Source: Actinomycetes bacterium
GTDB taxonomy: Bacteria; Actinomycetota; Actinomycetes; Actinomycetales; Cellulomonadaceae
Assembly: GCA_023389545.1 (NCBI GenBank)
Contig: JAEWEI010000114.1
Location: 1 to 10,205 of the forward strand
DNA length: 10,205 nt
Reading direction: 5' to 3'
Shown here in pieces: positions 6,377-10,205 of this stretch. The translations under genes were made by a program, and so were the position numbers. Under the pieces are notes generated by a model, which ran no database searches, was not told where the DNA came from, and saw nothing but the letters and a program-made list of their open reading frames with translations. Positions within the stretch are counted from its first letter, which is position 1. Each line of letters starts with the position of its first letter.

Positions 6377-6859
6377 TCAGGCCAAGAACGCCGTGATGGC
6401 CTCGACCACCAGATCGTGATCCTCCGCCTGCGGCAGGCCCGACACCGTGACCGTGCCGACCACGCCCACGTCCACGATCCGCACCGGAAAGCACCCGCCA
6501 TGCGCCGCGTAGCGCTGCAGCGGCAGGTCCTGCTGCTCCGCGAACGTCGTCCCGTCCGCACGCGCCCGCGTCCCGACCAGGTACGACGACGCGCCGAACC
6601 GCTCGGTGACCCGCACCTTGCGGTCGACCCACGAATCGTTGTCCGGAGTCGTGCCTGGCAACGCGGCATGGAAGAGCTGCTGGCGCCCGCGCCGCACGTC
6701 GATCGTCACCGGCAGCTCCCTCTCCTGGGCGATCTCGACCAGAACGCATCCCAACCGCCAGGCGTCGTCGTTGTCGAAGCGGGTGAAGACCAGGTTGCGC
6801 TCCTGCTCCTCGAGCTTCGCGACCAGGTGGACCAGCTCAAGTTCGCTTGACGGGCTCAT
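6377..6859 (-). CDS. UPF0303 / GlcG-HbpS-like (haem-degrading domain) protein
   Basis: This 160-residue cytoplasmic protein matches the UPF0303 family in length and along most of its sequence. Typical stretches are LEEQERNLVFTRFDNDDAWRLG (split by the 20-residue rule here: LEEQERNLVF then TRFDNDDAWRLG), VTIDVRRGRQQLFHAALPG, DNDSWVDRKVRVTERFG, YAAHGGCFPVRI and GTVTVSGLPQAEDHDLVV. The superfamily (GlcG/HbpS, domain name Haem_degrading) includes a haem- and iron-binding Streptomyces protein and other members without proven function; no enzymatic role is established for UPF0303. It has no signal peptide and no membrane segment. The ATG at 6859 is the only reasonable start giving family length; its upstream sequence has only a poorly placed AAGAG. 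It is divergent from the UvrA-like gene across a 109-nt gap with no recognisable promoter, and it leads toward the ligase gene after 187 nt. Confidence 0.85.
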   Translation of the reverse strand: MSPSSELELVHLVAKLEEQERNLVFTRFDNDDAWRLGCVLVEIAQERELPVTIDVRRGRQQLFHAALPGTTPDNDSWVDRKVRVTERFGASSYLVGTRARADGTTFAEQQDLPLQRYAAHGGCFPVRIVDVGVVGTVTVSGLPQAEDHDLVVEAITAFLA

Positions 6860-6959
6860 CTCTTGATCATGGCCGCGCCCGGGCCAGCCGTCGAGCGGAC
6901 GCCATGTCCCCCCGCTGTGGGACGGTGGGGGCGACGACCTCGACGCCCCCCGGACAGAT

Positions 6960-6963
6960 GGAG
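6960..6963 (+). promoter_or_regulatory. Ribosome binding site of UvrA-like gene
   Basis: GGAG lies 5 nt before the ATG at 6969. This spacing favours that start over the in-frame ATG at 6981, which has no such site. Confidence 0.6.
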
Positions 6964-6968
6964 ACACG

Positions 6969-9359
<2,391 letters not shown>

Positions 9360-9379
9360 GCACGAGGCCTCGACGCAGA

Positions 9380-9416
9380 CGAGGGGTGCGGCGCCGAGTT
9401 GACGCCGCACCCCTCG
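9380..9416. terminator. Bidirectional hairpin terminator between UvrA-like and xylanase genes
   Basis: A perfect 14-bp inverted repeat (arms 9380-9393 and 9403-9416, core GAGGGGTGCGGC) closes on a 9-base loop. It lies 20 nt after the UvrA-like stop and 18 nt after the xylanase stop on the other strand, between convergent genes. There is no T-tract on either side. Confidence 0.8.
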
Positions 9417-9434
9417 AGGAAGAGCGCTCGCGGA

Positions 9435-10205
<771 letters not shown>

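Noticed and set aside
6906..6923. GTCCC/GGGAC inverted repeat in the gap between the divergent UPF0303 and UvrA-like genes
   Set aside because: The arms are only 5 bp with an 8-nt spacer in GC-rich sequence, with no link to a recognisable promoter.

Overview
The window is very GC-rich, with strong third-position G/C bias, Shine-Dalgarno sites where visible, and an RbpA homologue, a protein confined to Actinobacteria. A secreted GH10 xylanase with a Pro/Thr linker and a family 2 cellulose-binding module at the right edge points to a plant-biomass-degrading member of the Micrococcales. Cellulomonas or a close relative is my best guess; this rests on family resemblance, not a search.

Layout. 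(1) 1-710, plus strand: the C-terminal part of an alpha/beta hydrolase that begins before the window. It converges on rbpA across a perfect 14-bp hairpin (721-752). (2) 769-6859, minus strand: six genes in transcription order are a UPF0303/GlcG-like protein (6859-6377), a YbdK-type carboxylate-amine ligase (6189-5071), a PrmC-related methyltransferase (5078-4194, overlapping the ligase stop by 8 nt), an ABC exporter half-transporter (4126-1985), an unrecognised acidic protein (1851-1309) and rbpA (1113-769). rbpA has its own strong ribosome binding site and a good match to a SigR/SigH-type oxidative-stress promoter. (3) 6969-9359, plus strand: a short-class UvrA-like tandem ABC ATPase, divergent from the UPF0303 gene. 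(4) 9435-10205, minus strand: the C-terminal part of the xylanase. It converges on the UvrA-like gene across a second perfect 14-bp hairpin (9380-9416).

How the genes relate. Most are chromosomal housekeeping or stress genes. Ligase and methyltransferase are very probably translationally coupled, and the exporter lies 67 nt downstream on the same strand, so these three may form one transcription unit. RbpA (RNA polymerase, oxidative stress), the ligase family (related to glutamate-cysteine ligase), the UvrA-like protein (damage or drug tolerance) and a multidrug-type exporter share a loose stress theme, but nothing in the sequence proves a common regulon. I see no mobile element, CRISPR array, tRNA, rRNA or phage gene, and no gene-free stretch longer than 300 bases. 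The largest non-coding gaps are 1114-1308 and 6190-6376.

I did not find a convincing new multi-gene system. The features most worth a second look are a roughly 70-residue Gly/Met/Pro-rich insertion inside the exporter's nucleotide-binding domain, an isolated AT-rich regulatory-looking island before the ligase gene, the SigR-like rbpA promoter, and the divergent cellulose-binding module of the xylanase.
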